DNA of 40,268 nucleotides from Zemynaea arenosa (GCF_004614185.1 NZ_SPVF01000123.1:1-40268); one strand, 5' to 3'. Shown: positions 8,118 through 17,265, counted from the first letter of the stretch. Made by a program: numbers and translations. Notes: generated from the sequence alone by a model not told the origin.

Positions 8118-9071
8118 TTGAACAAGTTCATTCACTCCAAAACCCTGGTGAGCGCGGCTGTGATGGTGGCCCTGGCCACGCTGGCCGGCTGCAGCAAGAG
8201 CACCCAGGAGCACAAGCCCGGGCAAGCGCTCGCCAGCGTCAACGGCCAGGAAATCACGGTCCTGCAGCTGAACGAGGAGATGGCGCGGGCCAATGTCCAG
8301 CCCGCCCAGCAGGAGGCCGCGCGCAAGCAGCTGCTGCAGGTGCTGGTCGACCGCCAGCTGCTGCAAACCGAAGCGGAGAAGGAAAAGCTGGACCGCGATC
8401 CCAAGGTCGTGCAGGCCGTGGAGCGCGCCAAGTCGCTGATCATCGCCCAGGCCTATCTGCAAAAGCACATCGGCAACGTCGCCAAGCCGGGCAAGCAGGA
8501 GGTCGAGGACTACTTCAACAAGAACCCGCAGTTCTTCTCCAACCGCAAGCAGTACGTCATGAACGAGCTGCTCGTGTCGGGCGCCAACATGACGGACGAA
8601 CTGAAGGCCGCGTCCGACAGCGCGCATGGGCTGGACGAGCTGGCCGCGTGGCTGGACTCGCACAAGATTCCCTACCAGCGCGGCCAAGTGACGCGCTCGA
8701 CGTCGGACATGCCGGTTGAGCTGTCCAACAAGCTGGCGTCCACGCCGAAGGGCCAGCTGTTCGTCGTGCGCGAGCCGCAGCGCGCGCTGTTCCTGGCCGT
8801 CAGCGAGGTCAAGGACGCTCCGGTCACGCTCGCCACCGCTGCGCCGCAAATTGAACAATTCCTGTTAAATAAGAAAAACAAGGAAGCTGCGGAAGCTGAA
8901 CTGGCCCGCCTGCGTTCGACCGCCAAGATCGAATACCTGAACGGCCAGACAGCCCCGGCGACCACCGGTCCGGGCGCACCGGGCGCAGCCGCCACGGCCG
9001 CCGCTCCGGAAGCGACGACCACCGCAGCTGCCGACGGCTCCACCGAACGCGGCGTGGCCGGCCTGAAGTGA
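8118..9071 (+). CDS. epsD: EpsD-family peptidyl-prolyl cis-trans isomerase lipoprotein
   Basis: A 317-residue SurA/parvulin-like protein. The N-terminus is a lipoprotein signal with lipobox LAGC (Cys25), so it should be membrane-anchored and periplasmic. A helical N-terminal chaperone region (ASVNGQEIT, then RKQLLQVLVDRQLL) comes before the isomerase-like part (about 130-235). The C-terminal tail after residue 285 is low-complexity Ala/Thr/Pro. The start is TTG with a GAGGA Shine-Dalgarno 4 bases upstream; the next in-frame ATG would cut the signal sequence too short. EpsD presumably helps fold secreted or outer-membrane EPS components. It is the first gene after the regulatory gap and leads the epsDEFG-xrtB-epsI run. 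Confidence 0.87.
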   Translation: MNKFIHSKTLVSAAVMVALATLAGCSKSTQEHKPGQALASVNGQEITVLQLNEEMARANVQPAQQEAARKQLLQVLVDRQLLQTEAEKEKLDRDPKVVQAVERAKSLIIAQAYLQKHIGNVAKPGKQEVEDYFNKNPQFFSNRKQYVMNELLVSGANMTDELKAASDSAHGLDELAAWLDSHKIPYQRGQVTRSTSDMPVELSNKLASTPKGQLFVVREPQRALFLAVSEVKDAPVTLATAAPQIEQFLLNKKNKEAAEAELARLRSTAKIEYLNGQTAPATTGPGAPGAAATAAAPEATTTAAADGSTERGVAGLK

Positions 9072-9128
9072 CGCGCCTCTGGCGCCGTCCTTCGGTCACT
9101 TTCAACCTCTCACAGGATTGAACCTCAC

Positions 9129-9917
9129 ATGAAACGCTTACTGCATATCGCCATGGCAGCCCTGCTGCTGCTCACGTTCAACTTCGCATCCGCCGCCGAC
9201 ACCCTCGGCCCCGGCGACGTCATCAAGGTCAGCGTCTACGGCAACCCGGACATGGCCATCGAAACCCGCATCACCGACGCCGGCTCGATCACCTTTCCGC
9301 TGATCGGCCAGGTCACCGTGGGCGGGCTGTCGGTGCCCGCCGCGGAGAAGAAGATCGCCTCCATGCTCGAATCCGGCGGCTACCTGAAGAAGCCGGCCGT
9401 GACGATCAACGTCACGCAGGTGCAGAGCCAGCAGGTGTCGGTGCTGGGCCAGGTGAACCGCCCGGGCCGTTACCCGCTCGAAGGCGGCAAGCGCAGCCTG
9501 ATGGACCTGCTGGCCCAGGCCGGCGGCATCGCCCAGGACGGCGGCGACGTGGTCAACGTGATCCGCACCCGCAACGGCCAGACCACCACCGAGCAGGTTG
9601 ACGTGATCGAGATGGTCCGTACCGGCCAGCTGACCAAGGACTACGACCTGGCGGCCAACGATGTGATCTACGTCGAACGCGCGCCCAAGTTCTACATCTA
9701 CGGTGAAGTGCAGCGCCCCGGCGCCTTCCGCCTCGAACGCGGCATGACGGTCACCCAGGCGCTATCGGCCGGCGGCGGCCTGACCCTGCGCGGTACCGAG
9801 CGCGGCCTGCAGATCAAGCGCCGCGACGGCAGCGGCGGCCTGCGCACCATCGACGCCAAACAGAATGACCTGCTCCAGACCGACGACGTCGTGTACGTGA
9901 AGGAAAGCTGGTTCTAA
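9129..9917 (+). CDS. epsE: EpsE polysaccharide export protein (Wza-like, OPX)
   Basis: A 262-residue periplasmic/outer-membrane export protein. The signal peptide ends near ASA-AD. A Poly_export domain (LGPGDVIKVSVYGNPDM..., about 24-100) is followed by two SLBB/ligand-binding-like repeats, with VLGQVNRPGRYPL (about 110-180) and YGEVQRPGAFRLERG (about 195-255). There is no lipobox Cys and no C-terminal amphipathic helix like that of Wza. It probably relies on another outer-membrane partner such as EpsL; this is inference from context. It sits 57 bases after epsD and 13 bases before epsF. Confidence 0.92.
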   Translation: MKRLLHIAMAALLLLTFNFASAADTLGPGDVIKVSVYGNPDMAIETRITDAGSITFPLIGQVTVGGLSVPAAEKKIASMLESGGYLKKPAVTINVTQVQSQQVSVLGQVNRPGRYPLEGGKRSLMDLLAQAGGIAQDGGDVVNVIRTRNGQTTTEQVDVIEMVRTGQLTKDYDLAANDVIYVERAPKFYIYGEVQRPGAFRLERGMTVTQALSAGGGLTLRGTERGLQIKRRDGSGGLRTIDAKQNDLLQTDDVVYVKESWF

Positions 9918-9930
9918 ACCGAGGTATGCC

Positions 9931-11340
9931 ATGAATTTCGCCCAGTTTCTCCTGATCCTCAAGGCCCGCAAGCGCATCATCCTGATGACGCTGCTGGTCA
10001 CGGTCGTCACCACGCTCGTGGTCAGCCTGCTGCTGCCGAAGTCGTACAAGGCTTCGACCAGCGTCGTCATCAACTACAAGGGCGTGGATCCGCTGACTGG
10101 CGTGATGATGCCCGGCCAGCTCATGCCCGGCTACATGGCGACCCAAATCGACATCCTCAGCAGCAAGAACGTGGCGCTGCGCGTGGTCGAGGCGCTGCAC
10201 CTGGCCAATAACCCGGCGGTGCGCCAGCAGTTCGCCGAGGCCACCGGCGGCAAGGGCCGCGTCGAGGACTGGCTGGCCGAGGCGCTGATGAAGCGCCTCG
10301 AGGTCAACCCCTCGCGCGAGTCGAGCGTGATCGAGGTGTCGTTCAAGGGCAGCGATCCGAACTTCGCCGCCAACGTCGCCAACACCTTCGCCGACGAGTA
10401 CCAGAAGCTCAACGTCGCGCTCAAGACCGAGCCGATGAAGAAAGCTTCGTCCTATTTCAACGAGCAGACCAAGCAGCTGCGCGACAACCTGGAGACGGCG
10501 CAATCCAAGCTCTCCAAGTACCAGCAGGACCACGGCATCGTCAACGTCGACAGCCGCCTGGACGTCGAGACCACCCGCCTGAACGACCTGTCGGTGCAGC
10601 TGGTCGGCGTGCAGAGCCAGCTGGCCGAGGCCCAGTCGCGCGGCAACATGGCGCGCGGCGCGAACTACGCCGAGATGCCCGACGTGACCCAGAGCCCGCT
10701 GATCCAGAATCTCAAGTCGAACCTGGCGCAGGCCGAGTCCAAGCTGGCCGAGGCCGGCGCCCGCCTGGGCCGCAACCATCCGCTGTACCAGAGCCAGTCG
10801 GCCGAGGTGGCGCGCCTGCGCTCCGAGCTGGCCACCCAAACCCGGGTAACTTCGAACAGCGTGTCCAACAACGCCAGCATCCTGGGCGCGCGCGAAGCCG
10901 TGCTGAAGGAAGCGCTGGCCGAGCAGAAGACCAAGGTCCTGGCCCTGAACCGCGCCCGCGACGAGATGAATGTGCTGGTCAAGGATGTCGAATCGGCCCA
11001 GCATGCCTTCGACGCCGCCACCCAGCGCCAGTCGCAGACCCGGCTGGAAGGTTCGTCCGACCAGTCCGACATCGCCATCCTGAATCCGGCGACCGCGCCG
11101 ACCGAGCCGTCCAGCCCGCGCATCCTCCTGAACACGGTGCTGTCGGTGTTCCTGGGCGGGATGCTGGGCCTGGGCCTGGCGCTGCTGGCCGAGATGCTGG
11201 ACCGCCGCGTCCGTTCGGAAGGCGACCTGGTCGAGATCGCGCAGGTGCCGGTGCTCGGCGTGATCGACTGGACGCCGCCGACCCGCCGCCGCTTCCACCT
11301 GCCCAACCCCCTGACGCCGCGCCGCCTGCGGCTGCAATGA
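9931..11340 (+). CDS. epsF: EpsF chain-length determinant protein (Wzz-like co-polymerase)
   Basis: A 469-residue inner-membrane polysaccharide co-polymerase. Membrane helix 1 is at about 17-36 (LVTVVTTLVVSLLLP) and helix 2 at about 398-420. Between them is a large periplasmic domain with long coiled-coil segments (about 165-350). The Pro-rich ATAPTEPSSPR before helix 2 is typical of Wzz proteins. It ends in a short basic cytoplasmic tail (RRRFHLPNPLTPRRLRLQ) without its own kinase domain. The separate EpsG gene, one base downstream, would supply the kinase-like partner. Confidence 0.92.
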   Translation: MNFAQFLLILKARKRIILMTLLVTVVTTLVVSLLLPKSYKASTSVVINYKGVDPLTGVMMPGQLMPGYMATQIDILSSKNVALRVVEALHLANNPAVRQQFAEATGGKGRVEDWLAEALMKRLEVNPSRESSVIEVSFKGSDPNFAANVANTFADEYQKLNVALKTEPMKKASSYFNEQTKQLRDNLETAQSKLSKYQQDHGIVNVDSRLDVETTRLNDLSVQLVGVQSQLAEAQSRGNMARGANYAEMPDVTQSPLIQNLKSNLAQAESKLAEAGARLGRNHPLYQSQSAEVARLRSELATQTRVTSNSVSNNASILGAREAVLKEALAEQKTKVLALNRARDEMNVLVKDVESAQHAFDAATQRQSQTRLEGSSDQSDIAILNPATAPTEPSSPRILLNTVLSVFLGGMLGLGLALLAEMLDRRVRSEGDLVEIAQVPVLGVIDWTPPTRRRFHLPNPLTPRRLRLQ

Positions 11341-11341
11341 C

Positions 11342-12232
11342 ATGGATACGAACATGACCCAACCCGCACTGCATGTCGCGCCGCCGCAGCCCGCGGCCGC
11401 GCGCAACAACGATTCGTCGATCGGCGGCCTGTTGCTGGAACAGGGGAAGATCACGCCGGAGAACGCCGAGACCGTGCTGCGCATGCAGAAGGAACTCGGG
11501 ATCCGCTTCGGCGAGGCGGCCCAGCGCCTGGGCCTGATCACCGAGGCCGACATCCAGCAGGTGCTGGCGCGCCAGTTCGACTATCCCTACCTGCTGAAAG
11601 GCGAGGGCAAGTACTCGCCCCAGCTGGTGGCGGCCTACCAGCCGTTCTCGCGCCAGGTGGAGACCCTGCGCGCCATCCGCAGCCAGCTGATGCTGCGCTG
11701 GTTCTCGCGCCACAAGGCCCTGGTGATCGTCGGTGTCGATTCCGGCGACGGCACCAGCCTGTTCGCGGCCAACCTGGCGGTGGTGTTCTCCCAGCTCGGC
11801 GAGCACACCCTGCTGGTGGACGCCAACCTGCGCAACCCGGGCCAGCAGGAGATCTTCGGCCTGCAGGGCCACCACGGCCTGTCCGACGTGCTGGCCGGCC
11901 GCGCCGACCTGGAGGCCGTGGCCCGCATCGACGAGTTCGTGGACCTGTCGGTGCTGCCGTCCGGCACCCTGCCGCCCAACCCGCAGGAGCTGCTGAGCCG
12001 CCACGGTTTTGGCGAGCTGAACAACCGGCTGGCCGAGCGCTACGACGTGGTGCTGTACGACGCCGCCGCCTTCGCCCATGGCGCCGATGCGCTGGCGCTG
12101 GCCGGCCGCGTCGGCGGGGTGCTGCTGGTGGCGCGCCGCAACCGGACCCACATCGACGACATCAGCTACGTGGCCGAACAGGTCAACTCGCTGGGCGCGC
12201 AGGTGGTCGGGTCGGTCCTGGTGGACTTCTAA
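11342..12232 (+). CDS. epsG: EpsG tyrosine-kinase-like ATPase with degenerate P-loop
   Basis: A 296-residue cytoplasmic protein. Residues about 25-90 resemble the N-terminal domain of type II secretion ATPases (GGLLLEQGKIT... LITEADIQQVLARQF). The rest is a BY-kinase/MinD-like P-loop fold (about 105-296). The expected Walker A Lys is replaced: the loop reads SGDGTSLFAANLAV with Thr138. Walker A' is VDANLR (D160, but Asn162 where Asp is usual). Walker B is VVLYDAAA (D240). No C-terminal Tyr cluster is present. From memory, other EpsG proteins also vary here, often with GDGRS. It lies between epsF and xrtB and probably partners EpsF. Kinase activity should not be assumed. Confidence 0.87.
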   Translation: MDTNMTQPALHVAPPQPAAARNNDSSIGGLLLEQGKITPENAETVLRMQKELGIRFGEAAQRLGLITEADIQQVLARQFDYPYLLKGEGKYSPQLVAAYQPFSRQVETLRAIRSQLMLRWFSRHKALVIVGVDSGDGTSLFAANLAVVFSQLGEHTLLVDANLRNPGQQEIFGLQGHHGLSDVLAGRADLEAVARIDEFVDLSVLPSGTLPPNPQELLSRHGFGELNNRLAERYDVVLYDAAAFAHGADALALAGRVGGVLLVARRNRTHIDDISYVAEQVNSLGAQVVGSVLVDF

Positions 12233-13168
12233 ATGGGCCAGACCATCGCCATGCGCCGCTCGCCCCTCAGCCTGGACGTGCTGAAGCAGCAGCTGCCCGA
12301 GTGGTGGCCGGTGGTGGCCGGCCTGCTGGTGCTGTTCGTGCCGACTTTCTGGGGCCTGTTCCATGGCCTGTGGGCCACCGAGGAGCAGGCACACGGGCCG
12401 ATCATCCTGGCCCTGTCGCTGTGGCTGCTGTACCGCCAGTGGCCGGAGATGCTGGCCAAGTGCGCCGGCACCCCGGCGTCGCCGGGCGCCTGGCCGCTGT
12501 TCGCCTTCGGCCTGCTGCTGTACGTGCTGGGCCGCTCGCAGAACATCCTGGCCTTCGAGATCGGCTCCTTCATCGTGATCCTGGCTTCGGTGGTGCTGCT
12601 CAAGTTCGGGCGCACCGCGCTCAAGGCCCAGTGGTTCCCGTTTTTCTTCATGCTGTTCATGATTCCGCTGCCGGCCCCGGTGGTCAGCACGCTCACCATG
12701 CCGATGAAGATGGCGGTGTCCTACGTCACCGAACACCTGCTGTACTGGGCCGGCCTGCCGATCGCGCGCAACGGCGTGATCCTGCAGATCGGGCAGTACC
12801 AGCTGATGGTGGCCGACGCCTGCGCCGGGTTGCAGACCCTGCTGACCCTGGAAGCGCTGGGCCTGTTCTACCTGAACGTGGTGCGCCACACCTCGGTGTT
12901 CCGCAACGTTGGCCTGGCGCTGGCCATCGTGCCGATCTCGTTCACGGCCAACGTGATCCGCGTGATCGTGCTGACCCTCGTCACCTACTACCTCGGCGAC
13001 GCTGCCGGGCAGGGCTTCCTGCATGGCTTCGCCGGCATGGTCCTGTTCGTGACCGCCCTGGTCCTGATCCTGTCGATGGACTCCGCCCTCCAGTGGTACG
13101 CCCGGCGCCGGGCGCGCCGGCGGGCGGCGCCGGCCGTGCAGGACGTCCGTGAAGTCAACGCCAAATGA
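12233..13168 (+). CDS. xrtB: exosortase B (XrtB / EpsH)
   Basis: A 311-residue polytopic membrane protein with about eight helices. It carries the exosortase catalytic set: Cys197 in VADACAGLQTL, Arg243 in ANVIRV and His264 in FLHGFAGM. Exosortases are membrane transpeptidases thought to cleave and transfer proteins at a C-terminal PEP motif. The XrtB class is assigned from the EpsD-EpsI neighbourhood and the EPS operon. The ATG directly follows the epsG stop; ATG 12251 is an alternative start. The stop overlaps the epsI start by 4 bases (ATGA). Likely substrates in the window are the proteins at 32718-33440 and 37801-38436. Confidence 0.94.
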   Translation: MGQTIAMRRSPLSLDVLKQQLPEWWPVVAGLLVLFVPTFWGLFHGLWATEEQAHGPIILALSLWLLYRQWPEMLAKCAGTPASPGAWPLFAFGLLLYVLGRSQNILAFEIGSFIVILASVVLLKFGRTALKAQWFPFFFMLFMIPLPAPVVSTLTMPMKMAVSYVTEHLLYWAGLPIARNGVILQIGQYQLMVADACAGLQTLLTLEALGLFYLNVVRHTSVFRNVGLALAIVPISFTANVIRVIVLTLVTYYLGDAAGQGFLHGFAGMVLFVTALVLILSMDSALQWYARRRARRRAAPAVQDVREVNAK

Positions 13169-13854
13169 AAAAGTCCCTGATCGTATCCCTGGTGCTCGGC
13201 GCCACCATGGCCGGCTCGGCCGTTGTGGCGGCCGCGCTCACGCCGCATGTCAAGATCGCCGACATGCAGGCCAAGTTCAACCTGGAGGACATGGTCCCGC
13301 GCCAGTTCGGCGAATGGCGCGTGGACGAGACCATCGTCCCGCTGCAGGTCGACCCCGAGACCCAGGCCAAGCTGAACCGCATCTACAACCAGGTGCTGGC
13401 GCGCACCTACATCAACCGCGAAGGCGAGCGCATCATGCTGTCGCTGGCCTATGGCGGCGACCAGGGCGACAACATGGGCGTGCACAAGCCCGAGATCTGC
13501 TATGCCGCCCAAGGCTTCGAGATCACGCGCCAGGGCAACGACGCGCTGCACACCCCCTACGGCGAGCTGCCGGTCAAGCGCCTGATGGCCGTGAACGGCG
13601 CACGCTACGAGCCGATCAGCTACTGGATCACGATCGGCAACAAGGCCGTGAAGCCGGGCATGGACCAGCGCCTCACCGAACTCAAATACGGGCTGACGGG
13701 CACCATCCCGGACGGCATGCTGGTGCGGATCTCCAACATCGACCGCGATCCGGACAGCGCCTACAAGGTGCACGACCGCTTCATCGGCGAGCTGTTGCAG
13801 GCCATGCAGGCGCCCGGCCGCACCCGCCTGATCGGCGTATTCAAGGACGCCTGA
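13165..13854 (+). CDS. epsI: EpsI family exosortase-associated protein
   Basis: A 229-residue protein with one N-terminal membrane anchor or uncleaved signal (about 4-24) and a periplasmic domain. It keeps the EpsI hallmark HxPxxCY: H107, P109 and C112 in HKPEICYAAQGF. EpsI is fused to the exosortase in some systems and stands alone here, translationally coupled to xrtB by a 4-base overlap. Its biochemical role is not established; the conserved Cys suggests a part in exosortase action or transfer of the sorted protein. Confidence 0.93.
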   Translation: MKKSLIVSLVLGATMAGSAVVAAALTPHVKIADMQAKFNLEDMVPRQFGEWRVDETIVPLQVDPETQAKLNRIYNQVLARTYINREGERIMLSLAYGGDQGDNMGVHKPEICYAAQGFEITRQGNDALHTPYGELPVKRLMAVNGARYEPISYWITIGNKAVKPGMDQRLTELKYGLTGTIPDGMLVRISNIDRDPDSAYKVHDRFIGELLQAMQAPGRTRLIGVFKDA

Positions 13855-13867
13855 CGTAGCACTTGGT

Positions 13868-15517
13868 ATGAAGTTCCCCTCATTCAAGCGCAAGCCGCCG
13901 AGCGTCCGCGCCACCAATCCCCATTTTGCCCAGCGCGACGCGGCGCGGGGCCGGCGCCTGTCGGCGCTGATGCTGCTGCCGCTCACCTTCGCCGCCTTCG
14001 TGATCGGCGCCGTGGCCGGGCTGGACGCCCCGATCCTGCTGGCCATCGTGGCCGGCGCGCTGTTCGCCATGCTGGCCACCTTCGTGGTGGACGCCAACGT
14101 GTTCCTGCAGGTGATGTTCGTGGTCACCTTCCTGATCCAGGGCTCGGCGCTGTACTTCGGCGGCATCCACGCCGCGGTCTGGGTCGCGACCGGCCTCGGC
14201 GGCCTGTTCATCTTCCGCGTGCTGATGGACATGGTGTTCCTGCGCCGCACCCGGCAGGTCATCAAGCCCGGCAAGGCCGCCACCGGCGTGATCGCGTGTG
14301 CGGTGCTGTACTTCATCTGCTACGGCGCCAGCGTGCTGCTGAACCGGCCCGGCCTCGGCCAGCTGATCTCGGCCGTCAAGTCGAATCTCGTGATGTTCGG
14401 GGTGCTGGCGTCCTTCCTGTGGTTCTACTGGGCCCCGGAGCGCATCGACCGCCTGTGGAAGATCGCGATCGGCATCGTGATCCTGCAGCTGCCGGTCACC
14501 ATCTACCAGCACTTCTTCATCGCCAGCCAGCGCCACAACGGCTTCGACTCGGTGGTCGGGACCTTCGGCGGCACCCCGCTGGCGGGCGGCCTGTCCTCGA
14601 TGCTGGTGCTGTTCACCGTGGCCGTGATCGGCTATGCGCTGGCACGCTGGAACCACGGCATCATGAAGCGCCGCACCATGCTGCTGATCTGCGGCGTGGC
14701 GCTGGCCATCATCATGCTGGGCGAGGTCAAGGCGTCCTTCCTGTGGCTGCCGATCTGCACCTTCGTGGTGCTGCGCAAGCGGATCCTGAAGAACGTGGTC
14801 TCCGTTCTGGTGTACGGCACCCTGGCCTCGATACTCCTGGGGAGTATCTACTACGCCTACGACCAGCTGTACTGGAACGACCCGCTGGCCAAGATGCGCA
14901 CCTACCAGGAGCAGCAGCGCGCCTCCAATTACTTCTTCGACGCCAACAACGTGGACTACAAAACGGGCGAGGTCGGCCGCGGCGCTTCGCTGGCGATCTG
15001 GTGGCGCGATCCGCAGGCCACCTTGCCGCACCGCCTGATGGGCTATGGCCCCGGCGCCTCCAAGTCCGGCGGCCTGGTCGGCGGCGGCGGTTCGGTCGCC
15101 AAGCGCCACCAGCCGCTGGCCATCGACGCCACCGCCATGGCCGTGCTGCTGTGGGACGAAGGCATCGTCGGCGCCGTGTTCTACACCGGCATCCTGCTGT
15201 GCGGGATCTGGACCGGCTTCAGGTACCTGAGGCGCGGGGAGGGCAGTGCGCGTCAGAAGGCCATCGTCGAAACCTGTACTGCCGTGCTGTGCATCTACGC
15301 GACCCTGCTGATCTACAACCGGACCCAGCTCGACGAGCCCACGGCCCAGCTGTTCCTGATGTTCTGCCTCGGCTGCATCGTGCAGATGGCGCGCTTCCGC
15401 GTGCCGGACACCAACGCTCCGCTGCCGGATGCGGTGGTGGTCGAGGAGGACGCACCACGCCGCCCGGCGCGCCGCCCGACGCGGATGGCGACCCCGGTCT
15501 ACGTGGGCCATCCTTGA
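13868..15517 (+). CDS. O-antigen ligase/polymerase-like membrane protein (Wzy type)
   Basis: A 549-residue integral membrane protein with about 12 predicted helices and a large hydrophilic loop near 340-425 (DPLAKMRTYQEQQRASNYFF... GYGPGASKSGG). This layout is typical of Wzy/WaaL-type polymerases and ligases. A short Pro/Arg-rich cytoplasmic tail follows the last helix. It starts 14 bases after epsI with only a weak ribosome site. With the flippase next door, the natural role is polymerisation of the EPS repeat unit; family-level sequence does not separate polymerase from ligase. Confidence 0.8.
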   Translation: MKFPSFKRKPPSVRATNPHFAQRDAARGRRLSALMLLPLTFAAFVIGAVAGLDAPILLAIVAGALFAMLATFVVDANVFLQVMFVVTFLIQGSALYFGGIHAAVWVATGLGGLFIFRVLMDMVFLRRTRQVIKPGKAATGVIACAVLYFICYGASVLLNRPGLGQLISAVKSNLVMFGVLASFLWFYWAPERIDRLWKIAIGIVILQLPVTIYQHFFIASQRHNGFDSVVGTFGGTPLAGGLSSMLVLFTVAVIGYALARWNHGIMKRRTMLLICGVALAIIMLGEVKASFLWLPICTFVVLRKRILKNVVSVLVYGTLASILLGSIYYAYDQLYWNDPLAKMRTYQEQQRASNYFFDANNVDYKTGEVGRGASLAIWWRDPQATLPHRLMGYGPGASKSGGLVGGGGSVAKRHQPLAIDATAMAVLLWDEGIVGAVFYTGILLCGIWTGFRYLRRGEGSARQKAIVETCTAVLCIYATLLIYNRTQLDEPTAQLFLMFCLGCIVQMARFRVPDTNAPLPDAVVVEEDAPRRPARRPTRMATPVYVGHP

Positions 15518-15530
15518 GGGCGGGGGCGGT

Positions 15531-17096
15531 ATGAGCGGCAACCCCTATGCCGCCTCGCGCGTGGTGCTGCAAGCCAAGTGGTTTGCCATCGCCAAGGTCG
15601 GGGTGGCGATTGTCTCGCTGCTGACCCAGTTCGTGCTGGTGCGCCACCTGAGCGTGGACCACTACGCGTCCTACACCATCTTTGTCGCGGGCACGGCGGT
15701 ACTGGTGTTCGTCACCATGTTCGGCATGGACCGCGTGATCTACCGCTTCATGCCGCCCCTGCGCGAGCATTTGCGCTGGCGCGAGGCGGCGGCCCTGATG
15801 GGCGCGATGCTGGGCGCGCGCCTGCTGCTGATGGCGACCCTGCTGGCGATCCTGGCGCTGGCCTCCTGGCATCTGCTGCCGTCCCAGCTCGTGGCCCAGC
15901 TGCAGGAAATCAAGATGCAGACGGCGCTGTACGCCATCGCCCAAGCCTGCACCGACAGCCTCCTCATCTTCTGCAACAGCGTGGGCCAGCAGCGCACCCA
16001 GGCCGCCTTCTTCATGGTGGCGGGCGCGGTGCGCCTCGCCTGCGTGTTCGGCATCATGCTGCACGGCTCGCTGACGGCGCTGGACGTGGCGCGCGTGTTC
16101 TCGTACACCGAGCTGGCCCAGGCCACCGGCATGGCCCTGGTGCTGGCGCTGGAACTGCGCCACATGCGGCGCCAGCGCGAAGGGCCGTCCGGCCGCACGC
16201 CGTGGGCTTTCGGCTTCACCTGGCGCGAGCTGTGCCACGACGCGCTCGGCACCCAGGCCGCCTACCTGCTCAGCCTGCCGTTCAAGGGCGCGCTGCTCAA
16301 GCTGATCGTGGGCGCGGTGGCCACGCCGGTGATGGTGGCCGCTTTCGGCTTCTTCCAGACGCTTTCGGACCGCGCCTACATGTTCATGCCCGTGTTCCTG
16401 CTCAAGGGCATTCTGGAACCGGCGCTGGCGCGCGACTACGCGGTGCGCCAGAACGCCGAACGGGTGCGCATGACGGTGACCCTGCTGATCCGCGTGAACT
16501 ACAGCATCGTGTTCCTCGGCATCGCCATCCTGCTCGGCGCCGGACAGCCGCTGATCGACTGGATCACCCATGACCGCTACGGCAGCCAGGTGATCCTGGC
16601 CGCCCTGATCGCCCTGCAGATCACCGGCCTGACCCTGGGCGAATCGCTGTTCTTCGTGCTCAATCCGGTCGGCCGCATCGGCCCCCACAACAAGCTGTGG
16701 ATGCGCATGGCGTTGCCGTTCCTGGGCGTGCTGGCGCTGGCCGCCTGGAGCCGCAATACCTATCTGCTGGTGCTGGCCGCGACCCTGCCGTACTTCGCGG
16801 TCTACTTGTGGCTGCGGCGGGTGAGCCGCGAACCGATCCTGCAGCATGGCCTCGGCCTGAACTCCGGCATGTGGCTGCGCCTGGCGGGCGCGACAGCCGC
16901 GGCGGCATTGGCGGGACGGGTGCTCCTGCTGCTCCCGCCCAGCCACGCGCTGACCCTGGCCGCCGCGCTGTTCACCGCGCTGGTGTTCGTCGCGGCCCTG
17001 CGCGTGACCGGGCTGTTCCATGCGGCAGAAGTGACCTCCATCCAGGGGGTGTCACCCCGTCTCGCCAAGCTGATCCGGCCGTTCTCGGTGGCCTGA
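15531..17096 (+). CDS. Wzx-like polysaccharide flippase
   Basis: A 521-residue protein with about 14 hydrophobic helices in the MOP/PST transporter arrangement. It starts MSGNPYAASRVVLQ and has the N-terminal pattern of Wzx proteins (QFVLVRHLSVDHYASYTIF, then a MFGMDRVIYRF loop). It would flip the undecaprenyl-linked repeat unit to the periplasm for the polymerase encoded just upstream. I chose ATG 15531 because it starts at the family-like N-terminus and clears the upstream stop. Earlier in-frame starts would overlap the previous gene. Confidence 0.85.
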   Translation: MSGNPYAASRVVLQAKWFAIAKVGVAIVSLLTQFVLVRHLSVDHYASYTIFVAGTAVLVFVTMFGMDRVIYRFMPPLREHLRWREAAALMGAMLGARLLLMATLLAILALASWHLLPSQLVAQLQEIKMQTALYAIAQACTDSLLIFCNSVGQQRTQAAFFMVAGAVRLACVFGIMLHGSLTALDVARVFSYTELAQATGMALVLALELRHMRRQREGPSGRTPWAFGFTWRELCHDALGTQAAYLLSLPFKGALLKLIVGAVATPVMVAAFGFFQTLSDRAYMFMPVFLLKGILEPALARDYAVRQNAERVRMTVTLLIRVNYSIVFLGIAILLGAGQPLIDWITHDRYGSQVILAALIALQITGLTLGESLFFVLNPVGRIGPHNKLWMRMALPFLGVLALAAWSRNTYLLVLAATLPYFAVYLWLRRVSREPILQHGLGLNSGMWLRLAGATAAAALAGRVLLLLPPSHALTLAAALFTALVFVAALRVTGLFHAAEVTSIQGVSPRLAKLIRPFSVA

Positions 17097-17204
17097 TCAC
17101 ACTGACAAAAGGCGTGATGGGTCTGACATGTTTGTGCCGAAATAGCGACAGTTCCTGTGACAAAGCGGCAAGAAGACGACAAATAATTCTGTATTACGCC
17201 TTTT

Positions 17205-17265
17205 TGGCGACCGGTCCAGCAGCGTATATTTGGACCAATGTAAGTCGCCAGTTCAATTCCGGAGG
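17205..17265 (+). promoter_or_regulatory. nested inverted repeat and SD in the heparinase leader
   Basis: Outer arms TGGCGAC (17205-17211) and GTCGCCA (17244-17250) enclose inner arms GGTCCA (17213-17218) and TGGACC (17231-17236). Both arm pairs are perfect, with a 12-nt apical loop and a 7-nt internal bulge on one side. The structure ends 10 bases before a strong GGAGG Shine-Dalgarno (17261-17265). The 174-base gap before the gene holds no other clear element. I see no reliable promoter hexamers. Confidence 0.45.

Noticed and set aside
15519..15531. GGCGGTAT resembling the RfaH ops element GGCGGTAG
   Set aside because: It differs from the ops core at the last base, lies directly at the flippase start codon and is expected by chance in G-rich DNA. 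No JUMPstart-like sequence surrounds it.
13880..15541. Long minus-strand frame opposite the Wzy-like gene (and similar ones opposite EpsF/EpsG, galE, manC and uup)
   Set aside because: Same GC-driven shadow effect; rich in His, Gln and Arg and without membrane helices, motifs or ribosome sites.
17200..17225. A sigma-54-like TGG...GC pair upstream of the secreted heparinase
   Set aside because: The GG and GC dinucleotides are 11 bases apart instead of 10 and the rest of the consensus is missing.
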